Of a DNA stretch of 64,000 bases, positions 9,619-18,260 are shown one piece after another. The stretch is from positions 21,568 to 85,567 of the forward strand of contig WSXZ01000008.1 in assembly GCA_009773555.1 (NCBI GenBank). Reading direction: 5' to 3'. The position numbers and the translations under genes are program-made. Position 1 is the stretch's first letter. Each line of letters starts with the position of its first letter. This stretch comes from Methylocystaceae bacterium (GTDB taxonomy: Bacteria > Pseudomonadota > Alphaproteobacteria > Rhizobiales > Beijerinckiaceae). The notes under the pieces were generated by a model that did no database searches, was not told the DNA's origin, and saw only the letters and a list, made by a program, of their open reading frames with translations.

Positions 9619-11979
9619 ATGAACTCGTCAGTTTTACTGCGCGGCGTTTCCGCTGGCGCGCTGTTGTTCGCCTTCGCCTCTGAATGCGCACATGCTCAGC
9701 AAGCGTTGCCTACGATCAGCATCGGCGGGCGGCAGCGTCCGCCATCGACTCACGTGTCGGGACCACCAACGGGAGAGCCCGCCACGTCCGATTCCGGTCC
9801 ATCGTCCAATTTTCCGAGCGAACCGAAGACGCCCGCTGAAGGCTATGTCGTAAACGACGCCATTACCGCCACCAAGACCGACATCCCAATCAGGGAAACC
9901 CCTGTGTCGGTGAACGTGGTCCCCAAGCAAGTGATGATCGACCAAAACAATACAACCGTCCAGGAAGCGCTAGAGAATGTGCCAGGCGTACGGTCCAACA
10001 ACAACGAGGTGGAAGGTTACAACTTCAAGATACGCGGCTTTCAGAGCCTCAATATCTATCGCAACAATCTGTCCTTCGGCAATGTCAACCCCGGTATGCT
10101 CGACACCGCCAATCTGGAGCGCATTGAGGTGCTTAAGGGGCCAGCGTCGATACTTTACGGACGCGCCGAGCCCGGCGGATTGATCAATCTGGTGACCAAG
10201 CAGCCGCTCGATCGCGCCCGCTACGTTGTCGATCAACAGTTCGGATCGTTCAGCTGGTATCGCACCCAGTGGGATTTCACCTCTCCTGTCGCTGAAGTTC
10301 CAGGACTCGCCTATCGCTTCTCGGGCGCCTATCAGAACAATGGCTCATTTCGCGGATTTTCAGGAGGTGGCGAGCGCGTGCTCGTCGCGCCGGTGGTAAG
10401 CTACCGTCCAAGCGCCTGGACCGAATTCACCCTAGAAGCACAGTATTCAGGTCTGAAGGCGCAAAGCGACGTCGGGATCCCGACAATCGGGCCGAGACCC
10501 GCGCCGGTCCCGTTGAGCCGCTCGTTCCAGGAGGCCAATGATCCGCGCGACCGCTTCGAGAACTATCTAATCAGTTATAAACTCCGTCAGAATCTCAATG
10601 AGGATTGGAAGGTCACCAACCGCTTTCTTTACGCCGCCGCCCCCATTTTCGATAAGCCCAATATCACGCCGCTCTGCGTCACGCCGATGTGCGTCGACAC
10701 GGATGGGCGAACGCTGCAACGCATCGGGCAATACCAGTTCGCCTCCGCCCAGACATTCTCCACGAATATTGACCTAGAAGGAAAGTTTGAGGCGCTTGGC
10801 GGCAAACACACATTTCTGATGGGGCTCGATTATCTGAACACCTATTACGACTATTACTTCGCCAACGGCGCCGCCCTGTATCCGATAGACATTTTTTCCC
10901 CGATCTATGGAACGGTCCCGTCCTTTGCCTATTTCGATTCACAAATTGGATCTGGATTCAAATTTCATTCGTCTGTGCTCGCTAGACAAAAAGGGCTTTA
11001 TGTCCAGGATTATGTCACATGGTTTGACCGTCTGCATGTGCTTGTCGGCGTCCGCTACGATGTAGCGGACCAAACGATAGGAACGTCTTCGAGCTTTGAA
11101 AATGGCGGCGGCGTTTACGATGCGAGCAAGGACTTGGCGATCGCCAATCGACTGCGATCGCCGACGGCCATCGACAGGGGGTGGAGTCCGCGCGCTGGCG
11201 TCGTTTACGACATCCTTCCCCAGGTCAGCGTTTACGGCAGCTACTCAAGATCCTTTGGTCAGAACAACGGCTTTACCTCCGACAAACAACCTTTGGGGCC
11301 GCAGCGCGGCCTGCAATGGGAAGTCGGTCTGAAGGCCGAGCCTCTGCCGGGTCTGAGCGCCACGCTCGCCATATTCCAAATCACCAAATCCGGTGTCCCG
11401 ACACGGGATCTCGCGTCATTGGCCTCAATGGGGCAGAAGCTTGCCGGATTGCAGCGCAGCCGCGGCATCGAGTTTGACGTAATCGGCCGCATTACCGATC
11501 GCATGACGATCGTGGGCAACTACGCATTGATCGACGCGAAGGTTATCGCCGACAATCCGGTAAATCGGTTGAACCCTTTTGGCTTTTTCGATGCCGCGAT
11601 CTTCGGCGAAGCGGGCGGCCTTCTCGGCAACCATCTCGATAATGTGCCGCGTCATTCGGGCAAAATCTTTCTGACCTACGCTTTTGGCGACAACGGCCTC
11701 GGGTTGCGCGTCGGCGGCGGCGTAACGGCCTCGACGCGTGCATGGGGCGATATCCAAAATACCTTCGTGCTGCCGGGATGGGCGCGTCTCGACGCCTTCG
11801 CGAGCTACGCGATGCTGGTCGAAGGCTATAAGGTGACGGCGCAGCTCAATCTCAAGAACATCAATAACGCCCAGTATTTCACCGGTGTGGACGATTTCTT
11901 CAACTACAATGTTCCACCGCTGAATGCAATTCCCGCTAACCCTTTCACCGCGACAGGACAGATCCGAGTGGAGTTCTAG
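9619..11979 (+). CDS. TonB-dependent siderophore receptor (FhuA/FoxA type)
   Basis: An outer-membrane receptor of 786 residues that would import a ferric siderophore using TonB energy. It has a signal peptide ending near AHAQQ (~27), a proline/serine-rich linker, a plug domain (~75-200; PVSVNVVPKQVMIDQN, then VQEALENVPGV, then an RGF motif and LYGRAEPGGLINLVTK) and a 22-strand barrel ending in a terminal phenylalanine (VEF), as needed for BAM insertion. GGAG lies before the ATG. The PepSY-domain gene begins two bases after the stop, which suggests a common transcript for siderophore uptake and reduction. The ligand cannot be inferred, although the family includes hydroxamate receptors. Confidence 0.94.
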   Translation: MNSSVLLRGVSAGALLFAFASECAHAQQALPTISIGGRQRPPSTHVSGPPTGEPATSDSGPSSNFPSEPKTPAEGYVVNDAITATKTDIPIRETPVSVNVVPKQVMIDQNNTTVQEALENVPGVRSNNNEVEGYNFKIRGFQSLNIYRNNLSFGNVNPGMLDTANLERIEVLKGPASILYGRAEPGGLINLVTKQPLDRARYVVDQQFGSFSWYRTQWDFTSPVAEVPGLAYRFSGAYQNNGSFRGFSGGGERVLVAPVVSYRPSAWTEFTLEAQYSGLKAQSDVGIPTIGPRPAPVPLSRSFQEANDPRDRFENYLISYKLRQNLNEDWKVTNRFLYAAAPIFDKPNITPLCVTPMCVDTDGRTLQRIGQYQFASAQTFSTNIDLEGKFEALGGKHTFLMGLDYLNTYYDYYFANGAALYPIDIFSPIYGTVPSFAYFDSQIGSGFKFHSSVLARQKGLYVQDYVTWFDRLHVLVGVRYDVADQTIGTSSSFENGGGVYDASKDLAIANRLRSPTAIDRGWSPRAGVVYDILPQVSVYGSYSRSFGQNNGFTSDKQPLGPQRGLQWEVGLKAEPLPGLSATLAIFQITKSGVPTRDLASLASMGQKLAGLQRSRGIEFDVIGRITDRMTIVGNYALIDAKVIADNPVNRLNPFGFFDAAIFGEAGGLLGNHLDNVPRHSGKIFLTYAFGDNGLGLRVGGGVTASTRAWGDIQNTFVLPGWARLDAFASYAMLVEGYKVTAQLNLKNINNAQYFTGVDDFFNYNVPPLNAIPANPFTATGQIRVEF

Positions 11980-11981
11980 CG

Positions 11982-13187
11982 ATGTCCCGCGCGCTTTTCG
12001 TATGGCTGCATCGTTGGGCTGGTCTTGCGATGGCGGGCTTTCTCATCCTTGTCGGGTTGACGGGTAGCCTGCTCGCCTTCTGGGGCGAATTGAACCACTG
12101 GCTGACGCCGGAACTCTATCCCGGCCCGCGCGCCGGGATAGAGCTCGGCGCGGCGACGCTGGCGCGCCGTGCAGAGTCCCTCGTTCCGCAGGCGCGCGCG
12201 ACGACCGTGTATCTCGGCCATCCCGGCTCTGTCTCGATCGGCATGGAGGCGCATGACGGCGCGGCGCCGCTCGATTTCGAGTTCATCCATCTCGATCCGG
12301 TCGACGGCCATGAACTCGGGCGCGTCACGTGGCATGGATTGCCGAGACGCAAGAACGACATCATGCCGTTCGTCTATGGACTGCACATGTATCTCGCGAT
12401 GAGCGGGATCGGCGACTGGATTCTCGGCGCGGTGGCGCTTGTCTGGACGCTCGATTGTTTCGTCGGCTTCTACCTGACGCTGCCGGCGGGCGGCGAGCGC
12501 TCGCGCAAAGGATTCTTTACGCGCTGGAAGCCGTCGTGGCTCGTGAAGCTCAAGAGCTCCTTCTATCGCGCCAATTTCGATCTGCATCGGGCCGCTGGCC
12601 TGTGGCTCTGGGCGATGCTGCTCGTCTACGCCTGGTCGAGCGTATTCTTCACGCTGCCGAACTTCTATACGCGCGCGACGCAGCTCGTCTTGGATTACGA
12701 CACGCCCGTCTGGGCGCAGGAGGGAACGCCGCAGAACGATACGCGCGCGCAGATGGAATGGGAGGCGGGGCAAGCGACCGGCGAGCGGCTGATGGCGGAG
12801 CAGGCGCGCCAGCACAGCTTCGCGATCGAACGCCCGCTGGCGCTCTACAATCTGCGCGACAAGGGCCTTTACGAATATCGCGTGCGCTCGTCGCGCGACA
12901 TCGGCGACAAGGCGGGTTCGACCTCAATCCTGTTTGACTCGCGCTCGGGCGAACTGAAGACCCTTAGCCTGCCAACGGGCCATCGCAGCGGAACGACGCT
13001 GACCACCTGGCTCGTCGAGTTGCATATGGCCAATCTCTTCGGCCTTCCCTACCGCATCTTCGTCTGCGCGATGGGGCTCGTGATCGCCATGCTCTCGGCG
13101 ACCGGCGTTTACATCTGGTGGAAGAAGCGTTCGGCGCGACGGGCGCATGTGCGGCGCAGGGTTGCGCGGCCGGCGCCGGCGGAGTGA
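11982..13187 (+). CDS. PepSY-associated transmembrane protein (iron-regulated membrane protein)
   Basis: A 401-residue inner-membrane protein of the PepSY_TM family. It has an N-terminal helix containing the family start RLHRWAGL-like pattern (here WLHRWAGLAMAG), a second helix pair around residues 145-165 and 205-225, and a last helix near 360-380 ending VYIWWKKR. Such proteins accompany TonB siderophore receptors and are thought to reduce ferric siderophores in the periplasm. It is tightly linked to the receptor upstream (two-base gap). The histidines in the membrane segments may bind heme, as proposed for the family. Exact substrate is not visible. Confidence 0.85.
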   Translation: MSRALFVWLHRWAGLAMAGFLILVGLTGSLLAFWGELNHWLTPELYPGPRAGIELGAATLARRAESLVPQARATTVYLGHPGSVSIGMEAHDGAAPLDFEFIHLDPVDGHELGRVTWHGLPRRKNDIMPFVYGLHMYLAMSGIGDWILGAVALVWTLDCFVGFYLTLPAGGERSRKGFFTRWKPSWLVKLKSSFYRANFDLHRAAGLWLWAMLLVYAWSSVFFTLPNFYTRATQLVLDYDTPVWAQEGTPQNDTRAQMEWEAGQATGERLMAEQARQHSFAIERPLALYNLRDKGLYEYRVRSSRDIGDKAGSTSILFDSRSGELKTLSLPTGHRSGTTLTTWLVELHMANLFGLPYRIFVCAMGLVIAMLSATGVYIWWKKRSARRAHVRRRVARPAPAE

Positions 13188-13238
13188 ACGCCCGCGTGAT
13201 TTTGATGTGATGTGTTGTTGATTGCGATGGAGCGACGA

Positions 13239-13559
13239 ATGGATTTCGATCATGGAAGGCAGGAACGCCTTGTCCATAATCTGCGCCGCGCGTTGCCGCT
13301 TTCGGCCCACGCCCGGCCGCCGCTCCTCGCCTTTCTGCGGGCGCGCGGCCTCAATGGGCGCGGCGCGCCGCGGCTTATCGTGCTCGATATTTTCGACGCC
13401 GGCGCGACTGGCGGACTCATGTGCCGCTTCGCCATCGCCGAGGATAGCGAGGCTTCAAGCTTCATCGCGCCGCTGGCGCAAGTCGCGCTCGCGCGCAGAC
13501 ATCCCGCCGCCCGCCTGCGCGTCGGGCGACAGCGACAATTGCCGCCTGGCGCCCCATGA
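13239..13559 (+). CDS. Small unknown protein coupled to the second TonB receptor
   Basis: I do not recognise this 106-residue protein. GGAG is placed six bases before the ATG, and the stop codon overlaps the next gene's start in an ATGA arrangement, both of which argue that it is a real gene. The central segment LIVLDIFDAGATGGLMC and a following predicted helix look like a folded cytoplasmic domain; the ends are arginine-rich. There is no signal peptide or membrane helix. Its place between the PepSY protein and a siderophore receptor suggests an accessory role in iron uptake. An alternative ATG lies 12 bases upstream. Confidence 0.55.
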   Translation: MDFDHGRQERLVHNLRRALPLSAHARPPLLAFLRARGLNGRGAPRLIVLDIFDAGATGGLMCRFAIAEDSEASSFIAPLAQVALARRHPAARLRVGRQRQLPPGAP

Positions 13560-15646
13560 GAGCGACGTTCGTCGCTTTGCTTTTCCTATGCGTCGGCGCC
13601 GCGCAGGCGCGCGCCGAAGAAGTGCGCGAAAACGCGGATAAGGAGGAGCTGCAAAGCGAGGGCAAGAGGCGCGGCAAAGAGAAGAGCGGCGCCAAAGAGC
13701 AGAACAAGCAGCGGAACAAGGAGCGCAGCGAAGTTGAACGGCGCGCCGACGCGCCCAATGCGCAGACGCTCGGGCGCGACCAGAGCGGCGTCTATGTCAA
13801 CGCGCCGGCGACCAACAGCGCTTTTTCGCCTGAATTCGTCATGCGCGGCTTTCCCGCCGGGGTGACGCTCTTCGACGGCGCTTCGCATGGCTTCACCGCC
13901 CAAAACGTCGATCTCTCGACCGTCGATCATGTCGAATTCTACAAGGGCCCAAGCGCCATGCTGTTCGGCAAGGCGCTCGGGGGCTACGGCGGCGCCGCCG
14001 ATTACATCCGCAAGGCGCCGACGCAAGAGACCTTCGCCCGCGCCGTCGCCACCAAGGCCAACTTCGACGTCACAAGGTTCACCGCCGACGTCAGCGCGCC
14101 GCTCAATGACGACAAGAGCCTGCTGTTCCGCATGACCGGCTCGGCGCAGAGCCTCGGCAGCTTCGTCGATTTCGCGCGCACCCGCAGCTTCGATATCGCG
14201 CCGATGCTGGCCTTCACCGCCGACAATGGCGACCACATCAGCCTGCGCGCCGAACATAATGGCGCAAGGCTCGTCTGGCGCGACGGCCTGCCCGCCGATC
14301 CCGTGTTTCTGCATGTCCCCAAGGAGTTCTACGCCGGACTTCCGGCGAATGAACATGAGACGCCGTTCTTCGACGATCTCACCTTGCGCTATGAGCACGC
14401 CTTCAACGCCGACTGGAAGGTCGCCGCGGTCGTCGACTATTTTCTCTACGCCGACCGCTGGGGCTGGTTCACCGGCTGGGGCTATGACGGCTTTCAGTCG
14501 GTCGTCTTCGGCAATCCGGTGCGCGCCCGCACCGCCAACCGCAGCTTCGACGCGCAATTGCGCCTCAACGGGCGCTTCGACACGGGCTTCCTCTCCCACA
14601 CCGTCTTTCTCGGCCTCGAACATTGGGACTTCTATTTCGGCTACAACAATGACGTCGCGCGCTATGCGGCGGCGCCGCTCAATATCTTCGCGCCCATCTA
14701 TTCGCCCGGCGTCAGTTACGCGGGAGCCTTCTGGTCGAATGGCGTGGCGCGCGCCATCAGCCGCTCGGTCTATGGCCAGGACCTCATCGACTTAAACGAG
14801 AACTGGCGCATTCTGATCGGCGGGCGTTACGATCTCCTCGCCCAGCGCGAACGCGTCTTCGATCCCTTCGGCGCGCTGACCGGCGAACCGACATCGAGTC
14901 TGAGCAAGGGCGTCAAAGGCTATATTTCGCCGCGCGCCGGCATTCTATATCGGCCGGACGAAGAGACACAGTTCTTCGCCGCCTACGGCAAGTCGCTCAT
15001 CCCCAATACCGGCGTGCGCATTCAAAGCGGCGAAGCGCCGCCGCCGCAGCAGGACACCCAGTATGAACTCGGATTCAGGCGCGAGTTTCTCGATCGCAAG
15101 ATGAGTTTCGAGGTCGGTCTCTTCGACATCACCCGCGACAATGTCGCGATCCCCAATCCGGCCAATCCGAGCGGCTTCTATTCCGTCGTCACCGGCCAGC
15201 AGCACAGCCACGGGATCGAGGTCAATCTCGGCGGCGAAATCCTTCCCAACCTCAAGATCAACGCCGTCGCCACCTTCCTGCATGCGCTCGTCTCGAAGGA
15301 CGATAACATCCCTTCGCAGCAGGGCAGCGATCTCCTCGGCGCGCCGCGGCGCGTCTATGCCTTCTCCGCCAATTACACATTCGACTCGGGCGGCCTCAAG
15401 GGCCTCGAACTCGGCGCAAGCTACTATTACGCGAGCCGCCTCGAGGCGACGCTGCCCAACACCTATGGCTTCACCCTCGCGCCCCAGCAAATGCTCGGCG
15501 CCTCGCTCGCCTACAATGTCACCGACAATCTCAGATTCGAACTCAACGCCGCCAATCTGACGAACCAATCCAACTGGACGTCGAACGGCGCCCTCTATCA
15601 CGGCGAGCCAACGACCATCGCCGCAAGCCTCTCGTATAAATATTGA
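13556..15646 (+). CDS. TonB-dependent siderophore receptor with unusual charged N-terminus
   Basis: A 696-residue outer-membrane receptor with a signal peptide (cleavage near AQARA, ~20) and a 22-strand barrel. It has receptor hallmarks such as FVMRGFPAG, HVEFYKGPSAMLFGKALGG in the plug and an ANLTN motif near the end, and finishes in an aromatic-containing KY pair. Unusually, residues ~21-65 are a lysine/glutamate/arginine-rich stretch with no visible TonB box, and the first plug strands found in relatives are missing: the plug starts almost directly at the RGF motif. It may still be functional, or energised differently. The start overlaps the preceding small gene (ATGA). Confidence 0.88.
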   Translation: MRATFVALLFLCVGAAQARAEEVRENADKEELQSEGKRRGKEKSGAKEQNKQRNKERSEVERRADAPNAQTLGRDQSGVYVNAPATNSAFSPEFVMRGFPAGVTLFDGASHGFTAQNVDLSTVDHVEFYKGPSAMLFGKALGGYGGAADYIRKAPTQETFARAVATKANFDVTRFTADVSAPLNDDKSLLFRMTGSAQSLGSFVDFARTRSFDIAPMLAFTADNGDHISLRAEHNGARLVWRDGLPADPVFLHVPKEFYAGLPANEHETPFFDDLTLRYEHAFNADWKVAAVVDYFLYADRWGWFTGWGYDGFQSVVFGNPVRARTANRSFDAQLRLNGRFDTGFLSHTVFLGLEHWDFYFGYNNDVARYAAAPLNIFAPIYSPGVSYAGAFWSNGVARAISRSVYGQDLIDLNENWRILIGGRYDLLAQRERVFDPFGALTGEPTSSLSKGVKGYISPRAGILYRPDEETQFFAAYGKSLIPNTGVRIQSGEAPPPQQDTQYELGFRREFLDRKMSFEVGLFDITRDNVAIPNPANPSGFYSVVTGQQHSHGIEVNLGGEILPNLKINAVATFLHALVSKDDNIPSQQGSDLLGAPRRVYAFSANYTFDSGGLKGLELGASYYYASRLEATLPNTYGFTLAPQQMLGASLAYNVTDNLRFELNAANLTNQSNWTSNGALYHGEPTTIAASLSYKY

Positions 15647-15702
15647 ACGACAATCCCGCTTCGGACCGCGCGCTCTTCTCCGAAAAGGAAACCTTGAATG
15701 TC

Positions 15703-15880
15703 GGCGCGGCGAATTTGCTGCGAGGTGCGATAGCAGACCTTGAGCGTGTGCGAGCGGCCGCGCACGTCGAGGCCGAGGCTCGCCCAGGAAAATGGGTGCT
15801 GGAAAATGCGTTGTCCCACGTCACCTGACAGCAACATGCATTTTTTTGCGAACGTACGAGTGCGAGCATGAAGTGGCAAC
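15703..15880 (-). pseudogene. Fragment of a UvrD/Rep-type helicase gene
   Basis: On the minus strand, about 45 codons read LLSGDVGQRIF..., ...PFSWASLGLDVRGRSHTL... and ...YRTSQQIRRA, which matches the central part of UvrD-like superfamily-1 helicases, in which a GD-x-GQRIF segment precedes a YRTS motif IV-like region. The similarity ends abruptly on both sides and no start, Walker A or other helicase motifs can be found. This is debris of a once larger gene, probably left by a deletion or transfer event. Recognition is from family memory, so moderate confidence. Confidence 0.55.
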
Positions 15881-16068
15881 TATCGAAGACTGCCCTGATC
15901 ATTCTGGAACGCTCCAAAGGCCCGTAGCTGACGCAAGGGAGCCATTAGCCAAAGGCGGCTTCTGGCGCGAGGCAGCCTTTGAAGTAATAACCGCTCATGA
16001 CCCAAAACAGACGTTACGCTTTGGGAAGAAAACTCCGCCAAATCGACGATGAGCGCGTCGCCAAGGGA
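15881..16068. other. Non-coding remainder between receptor and lipocalin genes
   Basis: Together with the helicase fragment this completes a stretch of about 420 bases without an intact gene (from 15647). I see no promoter, terminator with a T-run, or repeat here. The lower-GC composition compared with flanking genes supports decay of an inserted segment. Confidence 0.4.
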
Positions 16069-16590
16069 CTATTTACTCCATGGAAATTCCAGCGCCGATG
16101 TATCATGACCAAGCGCCCGGGTGCGGTTGACCAGCGCCGACAACTGTTTCTTGGATGGCAATCTGCGCGTGAAAATGAACACATTGTCCAATGTCGGGCT
16201 GGTCTCGATGAACCAACTGTAGTCGTGCGCGTGATCGACGATGTTGTATTCGACCGACAGCAGCGGATTGTAGCGAACCATCAGCCTGGAATTGACGCCC
16301 GGATCGAGGATCTCGGCGTCGCCATTGAGAACAGTCTCTTCGGCACCCTTGCGACAGGCGTCACGCACATGGACCTGATTGGGCTGCGCGCCGCGTGCAT
16401 AACTCGTCGTTCCTCTTACACAGCCGTCGGTGATCCACATGGGGCGGCGGGCGACTTCGAGCCAGGTTCCTCGATAGAAGCGCGCCGGGTCTATCGGTCT
16501 TACCGGGCGGTCCTGCGCGAGCGCCTGCGCGCTAGCGCTGAGCGCCAGAAGGATCAGCAGAGAGCGAATGACGCTGTACTTTTTCATCAT
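16069..16590 (-). CDS. Lipocalin-family protein (Blc-like)
   Basis: A 173-residue exported protein with a signal peptide ending at ALAQ (~25). The first lipocalin signature is visible as FYRGTWLEVARRP, with the invariant Gly-x-Trp. Bacterial lipocalins of the Blc group bind membrane-derived lipids and act in membrane maintenance. Start is at the first of two adjacent ATGs behind a strong GGAGGGAG site; a longer reading is unsupported. It is the last of five genes reading away from the RpoE-type promoter at 20454-20483, separated by 26 bases from the DUF2147 gene. A role in carrying damaged or modified fatty acids fits the operon but is inferred. Confidence 0.82.
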   Translation of the reverse strand: MMKKYSVIRSLLILLALSASAQALAQDRPVRPIDPARFYRGTWLEVARRPMWITDGCVRGTTSYARGAQPNQVHVRDACRKGAEETVLNGDAEILDPGVNSRLMVRYNPLLSVEYNIVDHAHDYSWFIETSPTLDNVFIFTRRLPSKKQLSALVNRTRALGHDTSALEFPWSK

Positions 16591-16616
16591 GTTCTCCCTC
16601 CGGTGGCGTTGACGCG

Positions 16617-17009
16617 TCAACGCGACACGCGTGTCCAACTGATCGATTTGCAGACGATCCCCGCGAGCACGCATCCGCGAGTCTGCATCGACTGCGAGCC
16701 GTAATTGATGTCGAGGCGGTAATTGAGCTTGCGCTGCGGGTCATAGGCAGTGCCGGACATGGAGGAATCGCCGCCCGAAACTTTCATCACCAGCCGATCG
16801 CCGACATGTTCGTCGCTCGATGGATCGCGAATCCAGGTATTAATCGCGCAAAGCGCGCCGCCGCAGGGCGCGATGCGCACACGGGCATTGCCGTCGCCAC
16901 GCGCCCAACTGCCGAGAATGCCGTTATTCTCGGCGCTAGCGAATCCTGGGATCAGCATTGTCCCGAAGAGGATAGAAAAGAAACGGGCAAGTAGCCTATT
17001 GCGCATCAT
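16617..17009 (-). CDS. DUF2147 family exported protein
   Basis: A 130-residue protein with a signal peptide (~1-26, ending FASAEN). It carries the DUF2147 pattern: GILGSWARGDGNARVRIAPC near the mature N-terminus, a central loop in which the family often has a D-x-x-N motif, and a C-terminal tryptophan segment. Cysteine pairs at CGGALC and again near the C-terminus could form disulfides. Members are periplasmic and of unknown function, often in lipid- or stress-related operons. It lies 12 bases after the CFA synthase gene and before the lipocalin, so it belongs to the same operon. No catalytic residues can be named. Confidence 0.8.
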   Translation of the reverse strand: MMRNRLLARFFSILFGTMLIPGFASAENNGILGSWARGDGNARVRIAPCGGALCAINTWIRDPSSDEHVGDRLVMKVSGGDSSMSGTAYDPQRKLNYRLDINYGSQSMQTRGCVLAGIVCKSISWTRVSR

Positions 17010-17021
17010 TGCCTCCTTTCG

Positions 17022-18260
17022 TCATGCATGGGTGAGCCGATAAAGCCCTACATCGATCGCGCTGGCGCGGAAGCCGCCTTCGCAATAGCAGAGGTAGTAG
17101 TCCCACAGCCGCCGGAAAGACGGATCGAAACCGAGCGCTTCGATCTCGTTCCAGTTCGCATGGAAGCGACGACGCCAGTCGGCGACCGTTCGCGCATAGC
17201 CGTCGCCGAACGTCTCGATCGTTTCGAGGCGCAAACCCGCGCGATCCGCTTCCTCCTGCAGGGCGCGCGGACAGGGAAGCGCGCCGCCCGGAAAGATGTA
17301 GCGCTGGATGAAATCCGGCGTGTTCATATACTCCTCGAAGCGGCAGTCTTCTATGGTGATCGCCTGCAAGACGATATAGCCGCCCGGCGCGAGTCGATCG
17401 CGCAGCGTCGAGAAATAGACGGGCCAATAGTCGCGGCCGACCGACTCGATCATTTCAATCGAGACAATGCGGTCGAAGACGCCGGAGACGTCGCGATAAT
17501 CCTGCAGACGAAGATCGACCCTTGACTGAAGGCCGCGCTTCGCAATCACGTCCTGCGCGTTGGCGAGCTGTTGCTTCGACAGCGTCAGTCCAGTGATGGC
17601 GCCCGCGCCCGTCTGCGCCATCTCGGCGGCGAGACCGCCCCAGCCGCAGCCGATCTCTAGGACCGTTTCGCCATTACGCGCGTCGAGCAGATCGAGCACG
17701 CGATCAATCTTGTTGCGCTGCGCCTGTTGAAGTGTCTCTTCTCCCGTTGGATAGATACCGGACGAATAGAACATCTGCGGATCGAGCCACAGGCGATAGA
17801 ATTCATTACCCAGATCGTAATGCGCGGCGATGTTGCGCCGGCTGCCGGCGCGGGAATTGGCGCGCAGGCGATGCATCAGCCAGTTTGCGAAACGGGCCGG
17901 CGTGAAGCCCTGCACCGCGCGCATGAAGGCGTCGCCATTGACCGCCGCAACCTCGATTGCGGAAACAAGATTGGGGCTGCTCCACTCTCCGCGAAGGAAA
18001 GCCTCCGCGAAGGCGACGTCGCCGGAGAACAGTAGCCGCCGAAGCGCCGACATTTTGTGAACAACGATTGTCGCTTCCGGCCCCGGCTTTGGACCGTGAC
18101 AGTCGACGCGCGTCCCGTCCGGGAGCACGAAGATCAGACGGCCCTTCTCCATCGCCGCCATCACCTTGCGCAGGACAAGCGCCGAAAGCCCCATGCCGCT
18201 CCCGGCAATGCGTCCCGACACCGAAAGACCCTGTGTGCCGGGGGACGTCAGATCTGACAT
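17022..18260 (-). CDS. Cyclopropane-fatty-acyl-phospholipid synthase family methyltransferase
   Basis: A 412-residue SAM-dependent enzyme that transfers a methyl(ene) group to the double bond of unsaturated phospholipid acyl chains. The SAM site is VLEIGCGWGGLAAEMA (~187-202). The family segments NIAAHYDLGNEFY (start of the catalytic domain, ~128), FYSSGIY and SIEMIESVG are all present. An N-terminal domain of ~120 residues, typical of bacterial CFA synthases, precedes them. The start codon overlaps the upstream DUF1365 gene by 13 bases. It is the third gene of the RpoE-associated operon. The product could be cyclopropane, methyl-branched or furan-precursor fatty acids; sequence alone does not separate these. 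Confidence 0.92.
   Translation of the reverse strand: MSDLTSPGTQGLSVSGRIAGSGMGLSALVLRKVMAAMEKGRLIFVLPDGTRVDCHGPKPGPEATIVVHKMSALRRLLFSGDVAFAEAFLRGEWSSPNLVSAIEVAAVNGDAFMRAVQGFTPARFANWLMHRLRANSRAGSRRNIAAHYDLGNEFYRLWLDPQMFYSSGIYPTGEETLQQAQRNKIDRVLDLLDARNGETVLEIGCGWGGLAAEMAQTGAGAITGLTLSKQQLANAQDVIAKRGLQSRVDLRLQDYRDVSGVFDRIVSIEMIESVGRDYWPVYFSTLRDRLAPGGYIVLQAITIEDCRFEEYMNTPDFIQRYIFPGGALPCPRALQEEADRAGLRLETIETFGDGYARTVADWRRRFHANWNEIEALGFDPSFRRLWDYYLCYCEGGFRASAIDVGLYRLTHA

Noticed and set aside
15643..15828. 61-codon TTG frame directly overlapping the receptor stop
   Set aside because: No ribosome site, and the opposite strand carries the helicase fragment.
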